Notes: generated from the letters alone by a model not told the origin. A stretch of 64,000 nt of DNA from UBA1479 sp040221095 (GCA_040221095.1 JAVJVP010000004.1:62001-126000), one strand, 5' to 3'; counted from the first letter of the stretch, positions 48,304 through 56,886 are shown. Made by a program: numbers and translations.

Positions 48304-48595
48304 CTGCGCGCGGCCCCTTCTCTAGCGGAAATTATCCGTTGTCCCCTGGTCCCGGCGGCCATTGCAAAGCCCCGGAAACCGTCCTGCTAGGCATTATCTG
48401 CCGGGTTCCTTAACAACTCATTAAGTACGCCCGGTTCAGCCGCGATCTCCCCGGCAGACCATTAAGCGTCTGATTCCGAAACGGAAAACCGGCTTCACCG
48501 TAATCATTTGTTAAACCGAGGGCCGTTAGGATCGGGCGAATCCGGCAAATCTTGCCGACCACCAGGCATTGCCACGCGAACGGGACCAGCGGCAC
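48304..48595. promoter_or_regulatory. Divergent flagellar promoter region
   Basis: These 292 bp separate flgB (leftward) and the flhB-like/fliO/fliP operon (rightward). The main signal is the CtrA-type box at 48410-48424. Several other TTAA half sites occur (near 48462 and 48512). No gene, terminator or sigma-54 site was seen. Confidence 0.5.
48410..48424. promoter_or_regulatory. CtrA-type box TTAA-N7-TTAA
   Basis: TTAA (48410-48413), CAACTCA, TTAA (48421-48424) is an exact match to the Caulobacter CtrA consensus spacing. It lies in the shared upstream region of two early flagellar operons and so could control one or both. Confidence 0.65.
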
Positions 48596-48979
48596 GTGAA
48601 CGCAGACACCCCCAAAGATCAGACCGGCAACGGCGGCCCGCAAGGGAACGTCCAGCGCATCCCGGCAACCAAGGACGCGCTCGCCGTGGCCCTGGCCGAA
48701 GGGGCCGTGCCGGGCATGCCTCCCACCGTGGTTGCGGGCGGGCGGGGCCGCCTGGCCGAACAGATTCTGCAGATCGCCTTCGCCAACGGCATCAAGGTGC
48801 GCGAAGACGCGGATCTTGCCCAGCTTCTCGCCACGGTCGACATGGAAGAAGAAATCCCCGTCGAGGCCTTCGCCGCCGTGGCCGAAATTCTGATCTATCT
48901 CTATCGCGCCAACAGCGCCGACGACCTGGCCGGGAAAAGCCGCGAGGATATCGTGCGCGAATGGATGGGGGAGACATGA
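48596..48979 (+). CDS. FlhB C-terminal-domain-like protein
   Basis: The ~127-residue protein (GTG 48596; TTG 48569 is an alternative) aligns with the end of FlhB. Its ALAVALAEG, VVAGGRGRLAEQILQIAFANGIKVREDADLAQLL and EEEIPVEAFAAVAEILIYLYR track FlhB's AVALEYK, VIAKGQDLVALKIREIAEANEI and DEEIPPEHFKAVAEVI. It lacks the membrane part and the NPTH site. Similar short FlhB homologues (FlhX, YlqH) exist elsewhere. It opens the rightward operon and overlaps the next gene by 4 bp. Confidence 0.82.
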   Translation: MNADTPKDQTGNGGPQGNVQRIPATKDALAVALAEGAVPGMPPTVVAGGRGRLAEQILQIAFANGIKVREDADLAQLLATVDMEEEIPVEAFAAVAEILIYLYRANSADDLAGKSREDIVREWMGET

Positions 48980-49290
48980 GCGATATTGGCAACAACGGCG
49001 CGGGCGACGCCACTCCCGCCTCCCTGGAATCGGCCATGACCGAGGTCGAAACCATGATCCTGAACGCGCGCCGGGCCCTTGCCGGGGGCGAGTTGCTGGA
49101 CATGACGCCCTTGGGCGACCGGGTCGCCTGGATTTGCGAAAACGTGCGCACCATGGCGCTTACGTCGTCGGATCCGGACGGCATCCGCCTGCGCCTGGAA
49201 AAGATGGTTTCGGACCTCAATCACCTCGAAGACGAAATCCGCGCCGGTGCCGGCCTTGGCCCGGCTGACGGCGAAACAGACAAGGGCTAG
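48976..49290 (+). CDS. Uncharacterised 104-aa flagellar-operon protein
   Basis: A small acidic protein overlaps the flhB-like stop by 4 bp (ATGA) and is 4 bp before fliO. It is helical (SAMTEVETMILNARRALAGGELLDM... and LEKMVSDLNHLEDEI), without a membrane segment or signal. The size and helical build would suit an export chaperone or an adaptor, but I recognise no family, so this is only a suggestion from context. Confidence 0.72.
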   Translation: MSDIGNNGAGDATPASLESAMTEVETMILNARRALAGGELLDMTPLGDRVAWICENVRTMALTSSDPDGIRLRLEKMVSDLNHLEDEIRAGAGLGPADGETDKG

Positions 49291-49294
49291 AGCC

Positions 49295-49645
49295 ATGGAC
49301 ATGGACATGGACGGCTACCTCCGCTTCATCCTGGCGCTGCTCTTCGTGATCGGCCTGATCGCCGTGCTTGCCGCCATGGCGCGGCGCGCCGGCTGGGGCT
49401 TCCCGGCCACGGCGATCAAGCGCGCCAGCAACCGGCGTCTGGGCATCGTGGAGGTGACGCCCCTGGACGGCCGCCGCCGCCTGATCCTGGTCCGCCGCGA
49501 CGACAAGGAACATCTGCTGTTGATCGGCCCGACCTCCGAACTGGTCATCGAAACCGGCATCACCGGCCCGGGCGCAGGCTTCAAGCAGGCTCTCGACACC
49601 GCCGTCCTTCCGCCCGCCGATGACGACGCGGAGCCCCGGTCATGA
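49295..49645 (+). CDS. fliO: FliO-like flagellar biosynthesis protein
   Basis: The 116-residue protein (ATG 49295) has one membrane helix (about 9-28) followed by a cytosolic domain with RRLGIVEVTPLDGRRRLILVRRDDKEHLLLIGPTSELVIE (here by its core LGIVEVTPLDGRRRLILV), typical of FliO. FliO stabilises FliP during assembly of the export gate. It overlaps fliP by 4 bp, the usual fliO-fliP arrangement. Confidence 0.88.
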   Translation: MDMDMDGYLRFILALLFVIGLIAVLAAMARRAGWGFPATAIKRASNRRLGIVEVTPLDGRRRLILVRRDDKEHLLLIGPTSELVIETGITGPGAGFKQALDTAVLPPADDDAEPRS

Positions 49646-50460
49646 CCAACGACGGGCAGATGCGGCGTATCTTCACGCGGCGGCGGCGCAATCCCCTCGC
49701 CCATCCCCTGATCATGATCCTGGCGGTGATCGGCGCCGCCTGCGCGATCTACCTGGGGCTGTCCCTGCTCAGCCCGCCGGCCCTGGCGCAGGCCATTACC
49801 CTCGACCTGGGCGAACAGGGCGGCGATACCACGGGCCGCATCATCCAGATGCTGCTGCTGATCACGGTGCTCAGCATTGCCCCCTCGATCCTCATCATGG
49901 TCACATCCTTCGTGCGCATCATCGTCGTGCTGTCGTTTCTGCGCACGGCCCTGGGCACGCAACAGACCCCACCCAACCAGGTTCTGGTCGGGCTGGCTTT
50001 GTTTCTGACCCTGTTCATCATGCAGCCGACCTTCGAGAAAGCCTGGAATACCGGCATCAATCCGGTGATTCAGGGCAACATGGACGAGCTTCAGGGCTTC
50101 AACCGGGCGATCATTCCGTTCCGCGAATTCATGATGAGCCACGTCCGTGAACGTGACCTTTTGCTGTTCACCCAGATCGCCCGCATCCCCGACGAAGAGG
50201 CGCGCAAGGAAATGCCCATGCGGGTACTGGTCCCGGCCTACATGATTTCCGAACTGAAGCGCGCCTTCGAAATCGGATTCCTGCTGTTCGTGCCATTCCT
50301 GATCATCGACATGGTCGTCGCATCGGTTCTCATGTCCATGGGCATGATGATGTTGCCGCCAATCATCATCGCCCTGCCGTTCAAGATCATCTTCTTCGTG
50401 CTGGTCGACGGCTGGTACATGACCGTCGGCTCCCTGGTCAAAAGCTTCGGCGCCGGCTAG
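49642..50460 (+). CDS. fliP: Flagellar export protein FliP
   Basis: The 272-residue protein has a long basic N-terminus and a cleavable-signal-like helix (about 20-50, ending near ALAQA). The FliP core follows: VTSFVRIIVVLSFLRTALGTQQTPPNQVLVGLALFLTLF (start), MRVLVPAYMISELKRAFEIGF, and PFKIIFFVLVDGW at the end. FliP forms the five-fold core of the FliPQR gate. It is last in the operon. Confidence 0.96.
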   Translation: MTNDGQMRRIFTRRRRNPLAHPLIMILAVIGAACAIYLGLSLLSPPALAQAITLDLGEQGGDTTGRIIQMLLLITVLSIAPSILIMVTSFVRIIVVLSFLRTALGTQQTPPNQVLVGLALFLTLFIMQPTFEKAWNTGINPVIQGNMDELQGFNRAIIPFREFMMSHVRERDLLLFTQIARIPDEEARKEMPMRVLVPAYMISELKRAFEIGFLLFVPFLIIDMVVASVLMSMGMMMLPPIIIALPFKIIFFVLVDGWYMTVGSLVKSFGAG

Positions 50461-50695
50461 ACAGCACCGCCCCTTTTCTCCCCCGAAACGGGCCCCTCTA
50501 TCGTAAATATTTCAGCACCCGTCTCTTGTTTGAGATGTGAACGATGCCGCGCGCCTGTTGGTGCCGTTCGTGGACGGATCGTCCCAGACGCTCGGCGAAA
50601 AGGCCGAGGTTTCCATCGATGGCATGGCCTTCAATCCGGCCGCCATCGCGTTCTCATTCGGAGATGCGGATGCCCCCAGGGCCGCCCGCCCCGGC
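50461..50695. other. Intergenic region between fliP and the AraC-type gene
   Basis: These 235 bp lie between convergent stops. A frame starting at GTG 50537 reads as a plausible protein for about 45 codons (RLLVPFVDGSSQTLGEKAEV...) and then runs antisense to the AraC-type gene, so it may be a gene remnant. No terminator hairpin with a T-run was found. Confidence 0.35.
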
Positions 50696-51439
50696 CTATC
50701 CCGCGCGGCGCAGTTCCGTCGGATTGACGCCGAATTGGCGGTGAAACGCGCGGGCCAGGGCTTCCGAACTGGCATAGCCGTAGCGCCGGGCGACGGCCTG
50801 GACCCGCGCCCCCTGGTCCATGTCCTGGCGCGCCAGCGTCATGCGCCAACGGCGCAGATAGCTTTGCGGTGCCTCGCCGACAACCACACGAAACGCATCG
50901 GCGAACCGCGACAGCGACATGCCCGCGACCGCCGCCAGATCGCCGTTCGACCACGACCGGCCCGGATCTTCGTGCAGGGCCGAAATGGCGCGCGACAGGC
51001 GCGCATCGGCAAGCCCCGCCAGCACCCCCGGCTCGGCGGTGCCCCGTTCGATCTGCTGACGCATCAGGCGGATGACCAGAACTTCGGCCAGGCGTTCCAG
51101 AACCTTGTCGGACCCGCAGCGCCGGCCCCCGGCCTCGGCCAGGAACAGGTCGAGGAGCGCCCGCGTCTCCACGTCACGGATCGGCAGGGAGACGGTGGCC
51201 GGCAAGGCCGCCATCAGAGGATTGGCCGCCCCGCCCCAATCGATGGAACAGGCGGCGACCGGCGCCTCGTTCGGCCCGGCGGCGGGAATGCCATCCCGGG
51301 TGCGGATTTCGACCCGCCCCGGCGCACCGGTTTCCGGATCGCCGAACACGGCCATGTTGCCTTCGCCCAACGGCACCCGCAGAACCCGCAGGTCAAAGCG
51401 GGTGATCAGGGCGGACAAACGGTCGTAGCGATCAGCCAT
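50696..51439 (-). CDS. AraC family transcriptional regulator
   Basis: The 247-residue regulator has an N-terminal cupin-type sensing domain (about 1-130, Cupin_6/AraC-binding-like, with the DWGGAANPLMAALP segment). The C-terminal domain has two helix-turn-helix motifs, including WSNGDLAAVAGMSLSRFADAFRVVVGEAPQSYLRRWRM (key: SLSRFADAF...G..P..YL..WR) and YGYASSEALARAFHRQFGVNP. It diverges from the peroxiredoxin-like gene and is the obvious candidate to regulate it. Confidence 0.92.
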   Translation of the reverse strand: MADRYDRLSALITRFDLRVLRVPLGEGNMAVFGDPETGAPGRVEIRTRDGIPAAGPNEAPVAACSIDWGGAANPLMAALPATVSLPIRDVETRALLDLFLAEAGGRRCGSDKVLERLAEVLVIRLMRQQIERGTAEPGVLAGLADARLSRAISALHEDPGRSWSNGDLAAVAGMSLSRFADAFRVVVGEAPQSYLRRWRMTLARQDMDQGARVQAVARRYGYASSEALARAFHRQFGVNPTELRRAG

Positions 51440-51570
51440 GGTGATTAAGGTGTTACAATCAATTTATTCGGATTTTATCGACTATAACCCCTGGTATGGT
51501 CGCCGTCATCGAAAACCGACCGCCGCATTCGACGGTACGGAGACCCAATCCCAAAGGAGACAACCGCCCC

Positions 51571-52107
51571 ATGCTCATGCCACGCCAGAAAACCCCCGGC
51601 CTTTCCCTCGACTTGGTGACCGGCGGCACATTCGACCTTGCCGCGGAAACCTCCGAACGGGGAACGGTGATCTGCTTCTATCGGGGCCTGCATTGTCCGA
51701 TCTGCGCCAAGTATCTGACGGAACTTGAAACGCTGACCCCGGAATTCGCCAAGCGCGGCATCGGCACCATTGCCGTCTCCAGCGACGACGCGGAGCGCGG
51801 CAAGGCCATGGCCGAAAAACTCGCCGCCACGGAATTGCGCGTCGGCTACGGCCTGACCCTGGCCAAGGCGCGGGAATGGGGGCTGTTCATCTCGACCTCA
51901 CGGGGCAAGACCTCGATCGGCATCGAGGAACCGGCCCTGTTTTCCGAGCCCGGCCTATTCATGGCCTCGCCGGACCAGACGCTCTATTACGCCTCGGTCC
52001 AGACCATGCCGTTCGTCCGCCCGCATTTCTCCGAACTGCTGGCGGCCGTGGATTTCGCCATCGAGAAAAACTACCCGGCGCGCGGCGAATACACCGGCCC
52101 GGTGTGA
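51571..52107 (+). CDS. Peroxiredoxin-like (AhpC/TSA-type) protein
   Basis: The 178-residue thioredoxin-fold protein (ATG 51571, AAAGGAGA 10 bp upstream) has RGLHCPIC with Cys42 and Cys45, placed like the CxxC of redoxin-family AhpC/TSA proteins, and then GIGTIAVSSDDAERGKAMA. It lacks the usual PxxxTxxC peroxiredoxin site, so it may be a thiol reductant or an atypical peroxidase. It is alone on its strand, divergent from the AraC-type regulator and followed by a terminator. Confidence 0.85.
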   Translation: MLMPRQKTPGLSLDLVTGGTFDLAAETSERGTVICFYRGLHCPICAKYLTELETLTPEFAKRGIGTIAVSSDDAERGKAMAEKLAATELRVGYGLTLAKAREWGLFISTSRGKTSIGIEEPALFSEPGLFMASPDQTLYYASVQTMPFVRPHFSELLAAVDFAIEKNYPARGEYTGPV

Positions 52108-52170
52108 CGCGCCCGACACGCACCTTTACTCAGACCTCCAAGTTCATCGGGGGATGAACGCAGGAGCAGC

Positions 52171-52203
52171 GGCCCGGTTCCCGTAAAGGACCGGGCCGTT
52201 TTC
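52171..52203 (+). terminator. Intrinsic terminator after the peroxiredoxin-like gene
   Basis: Stem GGCCCGGT (52171-52178) / ACCGGGCC (52190-52197), loop of 11 bases, followed by GTTTTCC. It lies 64 bp after the stop at 52107 and separates this gene from the leftward motor operon. Confidence 0.8.
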
Positions 52204-52213
52204 CTGTGCAACG

Positions 52214-55200
52214 TCAGTTGATGGCGCTGAGCGGGTCTTTTTCCAGACGCTCACGATAGGCCGTAAGGAATGTCTTGAAGTTCTGCGCCACGGCGACCCG
52301 GGCATTGACGCTTTCCGGCGCGATCAGGCCCAGGGCCGGGCGCGCCGCGATCAGGTCGAAGGCCTTGGCCATTTCGGTCTGGGCCATGGCCGGCCCGAAA
52401 TTGTCGCGGATACGGGCCAGGCCGCGCTCGTTCCCGCTGAGCGTCATGGTCGTCGCCAGATTCAGCAGATAACGCGCCTGTTTGCGGTCGAGTTTTTCGC
52501 CGCGGCGGGCCCCGCTAATCGTGACGACGCGCTGCAAAGCCTGGGCCGCCTCGTTCCAATCACCCATGGTCCAATAGATTTCCGAGCGCAGCAGTTCACC
52601 GTCCAGGGTCTCGTCCGGCTCCAACAAGGTTAGCCCGTCGGCATAGCGTTTCTGTGCCAGAAGGGCCTGAACGAGAAGATGATTGCGCTGTTGCGCAAGG
52701 TCGCCGGTCAGGCCGTCCGCGGCGGTCGCCCGGATCACCCGTTCGGCATCCGCGTATTTGCGCGCCAGAAGATGGATCAGGGCCAGGCGCGCGCCGACGC
52801 GGGCCCGGTCCGCACCTTGCAGGCGGAATTTGATCTGGCCCTCCAGAAGCGCCGCCGCCTGATCCAGAAGGTCAACCCCGACAAGGCGGTCGGCGAGTTT
52901 CTGGATCATGGTGTCGCCGCGCGAACCGGCGGGGGTCAGTTCCTTGAATTCCTCGTAGATGGCGATCGCCGTGACCGGCTTCAGGGCGTCGGCCTTATCA
53001 TCCAGATACAGGGCATTGAAGGTGTCCGACATTTCCTTGGTCACGGCCTTGGCGTCCGGATGATCGCGGAAGTGCGTCGCCGCCTGGCGCAAAGTCTGCA
53101 ACGCCTCGCGGTACTTGTCCTGTTCCAGGTAAAGGGCGCCCAGGCGCCGCAGAAGATCGAATTCCCGATTATCGCCGCGCCAGGCGAAGCGCTGCTTTTC
53201 AAGTTCCTCGGTCGCTTCGCGCTTGGTCATGCGGTCAAGACGCAGCAGAAGCTCGACCCGGGAGCGCGCCGCCCGGAAGCGGGCCAGCCGGTCCGGGCTG
53301 TCCATGACGCCTTCCCACAGCGACACGGCGCCGTCGAAGTCGCCTTCCAGTTCCGCCAGACGCCCCTGAACGAATTTGACCTGGGCTTCCTGACTGGGGT
53401 TTGGACCATCGGCCAGCAGCGTGGAAATCAGCGTTTCCGCCGTGCGCACGTCGCCGATCTCGACCACCGCCTCGGCGACGATGGTCGACAGCCGGAATCG
53501 CAGGGATCGGGGATAGGGCCGGGCAATCGATCCGGACCGACGCAGTTCGATGGAAGCTCCGTTCAGGTCGCCCTGCGCAGCCTGGATGACCGCGCGCCAA
53601 AACTCGCCTTCGTCGCTGCCGTTAAGGGCGGCGTTGTACAGATCCTTCTCCGCCTCGGGCAGGCGGTCCATGAGGAATTCGGCGCCGCCGTGCAGCAGCA
53701 GCCATTCGCGGTCCTGGGCCAATGACGGCTGCACCTGCAGGGCCCGGGCCAGCACGCCCAGGGCTTCCGCCCCGTAGGCGTTGGCGAAGTAGAACCGGGC
53801 CAGATTCATGCGTGCTTCCTGCTCCCCGGCCTTGGGCGCCACGGCAAGGGCCTGCTCCAGGATCGCGCGGGTCTGCAAAATCGCGGCGTCGTTGGGGGTG
53901 TCCCATTTTTCAAGATCCAGGATACGCACCAGGGGCCGCATCGCCGCCAGGCGCGCACTGGCCGCCATTTCCTGGGACACCGGCGAGAACTTGAGCGGGA
54001 ACGTGGGCGCCGCGCTGGCGATTTCCACGCCCTGACGCAGAGAGCGCACGCGCACATCGTCGATCCGCGGCGTCACCACCACGCCCTGGATGGAGGGCAG
54101 AATTTCGAACTGGGGATAGGCGTAGGTCCCGGCCACCCCATGGCCGAGCGGAATGCCCGGCACGACCAGCATGTTGTCGGCGACGATGGGGTCGGTCAAC
54201 GGGATCACCTTTCCCGGTTCCGGCAACGGCATGAAGATGCGGGCTCCGATGGGAGAATTCGGCTGGGCCTGAACTTCCAGTGGAATCTTGGGCGTCGCTT
54301 CCTGGGTCCGGAAGTCGATCAGCCAGGCCAGCCCGGCCCGGCGCATGGACGGGTTGACGTCCTTGGGCGTGGTCATGCGCAGCACGGTGGCCTGGGGGAT
54401 GTAGACCTGTTGCAGCGTTGAAATGACTTCGCCCCCAGCCTCCTGCAGGGCGGGAACGTTGACGTTGGTGCGCTTGTCGAACACCAGCCACAGGAACCCG
54501 TTACGCCGGAACGCGGCGGCGGCGACAGGCTCTTCCCAATCGAAGCGCAGGGTTACCGTGCCCTCGTCGCCCTTGGCCACAGACAGCTGCGCGCCCGGGG
54601 CGGGTCCGGGCGCCGGTGCCTGGGCGGCGGCGCTGCCGGCGGCCTGGCCGGAAGCCTGGGCCGTCGCCGTGCGCGGCGGTTGTGCGGTTGCGGCGGCGGT
54701 CACCGCGGTTTGCGCGGGCGGGGTCAGGCGCAACGGCTGACCGGCACCGGTCGCCGCGGCAGCCTTCGGCGCGCCTCCCTGGGGAAGCTGCTGCGCACCT
54801 CGGGTCGCCGTGCCGGCCGCGGCGGGCGCGGTTCGGGCGGCCTGGGCCGGGGCGGCGGGCGTGGCCTGCTTCGGGGCGGGCGGCTGCGGCAGGGCCTGGG
54901 CGGCGACGGCGGGCTTGTCGGGTGCGGTGGCGACCGGCGGCACCGGGTCTTTCACCGGGTCTGCGGGTTTGGCTTCGGCGGCCTGGGGCGCGGCATTGGC
55001 GGCCGGGGCATTGCCGCCGCCGGGCACGCTGACCTGGGCCGGAACGGCGACAGGTTCCTGCCACGGCGCGGGTTCGCGGACATCCAGGGCGATCTTGCTC
55101 CCGGCATAGAAGTCGCGCACGGTGGACCGCGGCGGTACGGCGATCACCGAAACCGTGCGCCCACCCTGGGTGGCGGAGCGGATGCCGCCGACGAACAGCG

Positions 55201-55462
55201 GCGGATTGCGGTTGAGGTCAGCATCGTCGATCTGCGCCGCCGCCTCGAAGATCACGGTGACGAGACCACCGTCCTTGGTGATTTTGTAGGGCACCTTGGT
55301 CGGCCAATCGAACACGACACGGGTAAAGGTGGCATGGGCCCCGGCCCGCACGTTGACCTGGACGGCCTCTTGCGCCCGGGCATCCCCCAGGGGCGCAAGA
55401 CACAGACCCCAGGCCAGGGCCACGGCCATCAGGGCCGCGCCAAGGATCCGGCGGGCGGTCAT
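52214..55462 (-). CDS. Exported TPR protein with AMIN-like beta domains, 1082 aa
   Basis: A signal peptide (about 1-30, ending DARAQ) leads to a beta-rich region (about 32-125; VNVRAGAHATFTRVVFDWP), a long Pro/Ala/Gln-rich linker (about 130-290), then a second similar beta region (about 295-390; GDEGTVTLRFDWEEP). From about 500 to 1050 the protein is helical with TPR-like repeats (ARFYFANAYGAEALGVLARALQ; LGALYLEQDKYREALQTLRQAA). The two beta regions look like copies of one domain. It is the last gene of the fliL-motB operon (4-bp overlap with motB), so a periplasmic role in the motor or its assembly is likely but unproven. Confidence 0.8.
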   Translation of the reverse strand: MTARRILGAALMAVALAWGLCLAPLGDARAQEAVQVNVRAGAHATFTRVVFDWPTKVPYKITKDGGLVTVIFEAAAQIDDADLNRNPPLFVGGIRSATQGGRTVSVIAVPPRSTVRDFYAGSKIALDVREPAPWQEPVAVPAQVSVPGGGNAPAANAAPQAAEAKPADPVKDPVPPVATAPDKPAVAAQALPQPPAPKQATPAAPAQAARTAPAAAGTATRGAQQLPQGGAPKAAAATGAGQPLRLTPPAQTAVTAAATAQPPRTATAQASGQAAGSAAAQAPAPGPAPGAQLSVAKGDEGTVTLRFDWEEPVAAAAFRRNGFLWLVFDKRTNVNVPALQEAGGEVISTLQQVYIPQATVLRMTTPKDVNPSMRRAGLAWLIDFRTQEATPKIPLEVQAQPNSPIGARIFMPLPEPGKVIPLTDPIVADNMLVVPGIPLGHGVAGTYAYPQFEILPSIQGVVVTPRIDDVRVRSLRQGVEIASAAPTFPLKFSPVSQEMAASARLAAMRPLVRILDLEKWDTPNDAAILQTRAILEQALAVAPKAGEQEARMNLARFYFANAYGAEALGVLARALQVQPSLAQDREWLLLHGGAEFLMDRLPEAEKDLYNAALNGSDEGEFWRAVIQAAQGDLNGASIELRRSGSIARPYPRSLRFRLSTIVAEAVVEIGDVRTAETLISTLLADGPNPSQEAQVKFVQGRLAELEGDFDGAVSLWEGVMDSPDRLARFRAARSRVELLLRLDRMTKREATEELEKQRFAWRGDNREFDLLRRLGALYLEQDKYREALQTLRQAATHFRDHPDAKAVTKEMSDTFNALYLDDKADALKPVTAIAIYEEFKELTPAGSRGDTMIQKLADRLVGVDLLDQAAALLEGQIKFRLQGADRARVGARLALIHLLARKYADAERVIRATAADGLTGDLAQQRNHLLVQALLAQKRYADGLTLLEPDETLDGELLRSEIYWTMGDWNEAAQALQRVVTISGARRGEKLDRKQARYLLNLATTMTLSGNERGLARIRDNFGPAMAQTEMAKAFDLIAARPALGLIAPESVNARVAVAQNFKTFLTAYRERLEKDPLSAIN

Positions 55463-56181
55463 CGCAGCCCCCCGGAGGTCGGGAACACAACGATATCGAC
55501 CCGCCGCCCCATGAGTTGGCGCTGCGCCGGCGGCATGGGCGGCAATTGATCGTAACGGCTGTCCGAATACCCGAAGGCGACGATCGGCTCGCTGTAGCCG
55601 GCGGCGCGGAGTTGGTTGGCCACGGCGGCGGCGCGGGCCGCCGACAGCTCCCAGTTGGACGCATAGTCGCCGCCGGACACCGGCGACGGGTCGGAATGGC
55701 CGTTGACGCCCAATTGGTTAGCGATGGTGCTGAGGGCTCCGCCCAGGCGGAACAAGGCGTCGCGCGCGCGGTCCGTCATGACCGCACGTCCCGCCTCAAA
55801 CAGCAAATCCCCAGGCAGGGCCAGAACCAATCTGTCCTCCAACCGCATGAACTGCGTTTGCTTAAGCAGTTCATCGCTTTCAATCTTTTCCCGCAGCACG
55901 GATGTTAGATAATCCAGGTTAATGGCGCGTTTACGAAACACGGTTGCGATGTTGTGCGTGGCGGTCGACGAAATGGGCGTTTTCACCTGTTCCGGGGCCA
56001 AGCTTTGCGACAGGGAATCGATCACGTTGTCCCAGCGGTCCAGCTTGACGTTGGACATGGAGAACAGCATGACGAAGAAAGTCAGCATCAGCGACACCAG
56101 ATCCGTGAACGTCAGCAGCCACATCTGCGACGCCTTGTGATCGCGTTCCAGGTCCCGTTCGGAGCGTCTCGGCAACAGCAT
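55459..56181 (-). CDS. motB: MotB-like flagellar stator protein
   Basis: The 240-residue protein has one membrane helix with WLLTFTDLVSLMLTFFVMLF, where Asp27 is the proton-carrying residue of MotB, and a C-terminal OmpA/MotB peptidoglycan-binding domain (GHSDPSPV, ELSAARAAAVANQLRAAGYSE...FGYSD). It anchors the stator to the cell wall while Asp27 couples proton flow to torque. motA is not in the window. It overlaps the TPR gene by 4 bp and is 9 bp after the second MotB-like gene. Confidence 0.85.
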   Translation of the reverse strand: MLLPRRSERDLERDHKASQMWLLTFTDLVSLMLTFFVMLFSMSNVKLDRWDNVIDSLSQSLAPEQVKTPISSTATHNIATVFRKRAINLDYLTSVLREKIESDELLKQTQFMRLEDRLVLALPGDLLFEAGRAVMTDRARDALFRLGGALSTIANQLGVNGHSDPSPVSGGDYASNWELSAARAAAVANQLRAAGYSEPIVAFGYSDSRYDQLPPMPPAQRQLMGRRVDIVVFPTSGGLR

Positions 56182-56190
56182 CGCTGGCCC

Positions 56191-56886
56191 CTACTCCTCG
56201 CCACCGTCGCCGTCGAGACGCAACCGGGTTGCCTCTTCACGGCGGATATAGAACCACATTGTGACATCATTGGGGTCGCCCGGCTCGATCCCGATGGCGA
56301 TGGAGTCCGGCGGCAGGCCGCGGGCGGCCATTTCCCGCGCGAAAGCCCCCGCCCGCGCCAGTTCCAGGGTCTGCGACTGGGGCAGGCCGCCGTCGGCGCG
56401 GACGCGTGATCCGATGATGAATTCCAGGTCGAAGCGCAGGCCGGGCGGGCGTCCGCTGGCCGCCGCGACGATGCGGTCGAGCAGTTGGAACTGCCCCGGC
56501 TGAACGCGCGCCTCGTCGGCGGCGAACAGGGTGCTGGCGGGGATTTGCACCTGCATCAGGCGCCCGGGATGGACGACCTTGACCTGGGCTACCTGCAGGG
56601 CGGCGGCGAAGATGTCGGTGACCGTTTCCTGGTACTGCTGGCCGGCGACCAGGTCTCCCTCCTTGGACTTGAAGCGCGTCGGGTCCGTGGAGGGCGGCAC
56701 GATCGAGGTGAAGGTCGACGTCAGGCTGTCCATCACCGACTTGGTCTTGACCTCTTCCAGGGTGGAAATGGTCACCAGCAGGATGAAAAACGCCAGAACC
56801 AACAGGAACAACGACAGGAACAGCGCGGGCGTATTGGGCCCGCGCGCGGTGTCCGGAATCGGCGGCAAGAAATCACGTTCAGCCAT
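56191..56886 (-). CDS. MotB-like membrane protein lacking the stator Asp
   Basis: The 231-residue protein resembles MotB in layout: a short Pro-rich cytosolic N-terminus, one hydrophobic helix (about 20-40) and a C-terminal OmpA-like domain (AADEARVQPGQFQLLDRIVAAASG; LELARAGAFAREMAARGL). The helix PALFLSLFLLVLAFFILLVT contains no Asp or Glu, so it cannot conduct protons like MotB. It may be a structural partner of the neighbouring MotB. It lies between cheZ (68 bp) and motB (9 bp). Confidence 0.72.
   Translation of the reverse strand: MAERDFLPPIPDTARGPNTPALFLSLFLLVLAFFILLVTISTLEEVKTKSVMDSLTSTFTSIVPPSTDPTRFKSKEGDLVAGQQYQETVTDIFAAALQVAQVKVVHPGRLMQVQIPASTLFAADEARVQPGQFQLLDRIVAAASGRPPGLRFDLEFIIGSRVRADGGLPQSQTLELARAGAFAREMAARGLPPDSIAIGIEPGDPNDVTMWFYIRREEATRLRLDGDGGEE

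Noticed and set aside
48361..48385. Sigma-54 promoter for flgB
   Set aside because: The TTGCAAAG stretch lacks the matching CC ten bases on, so no -12/-24 pair is formed.
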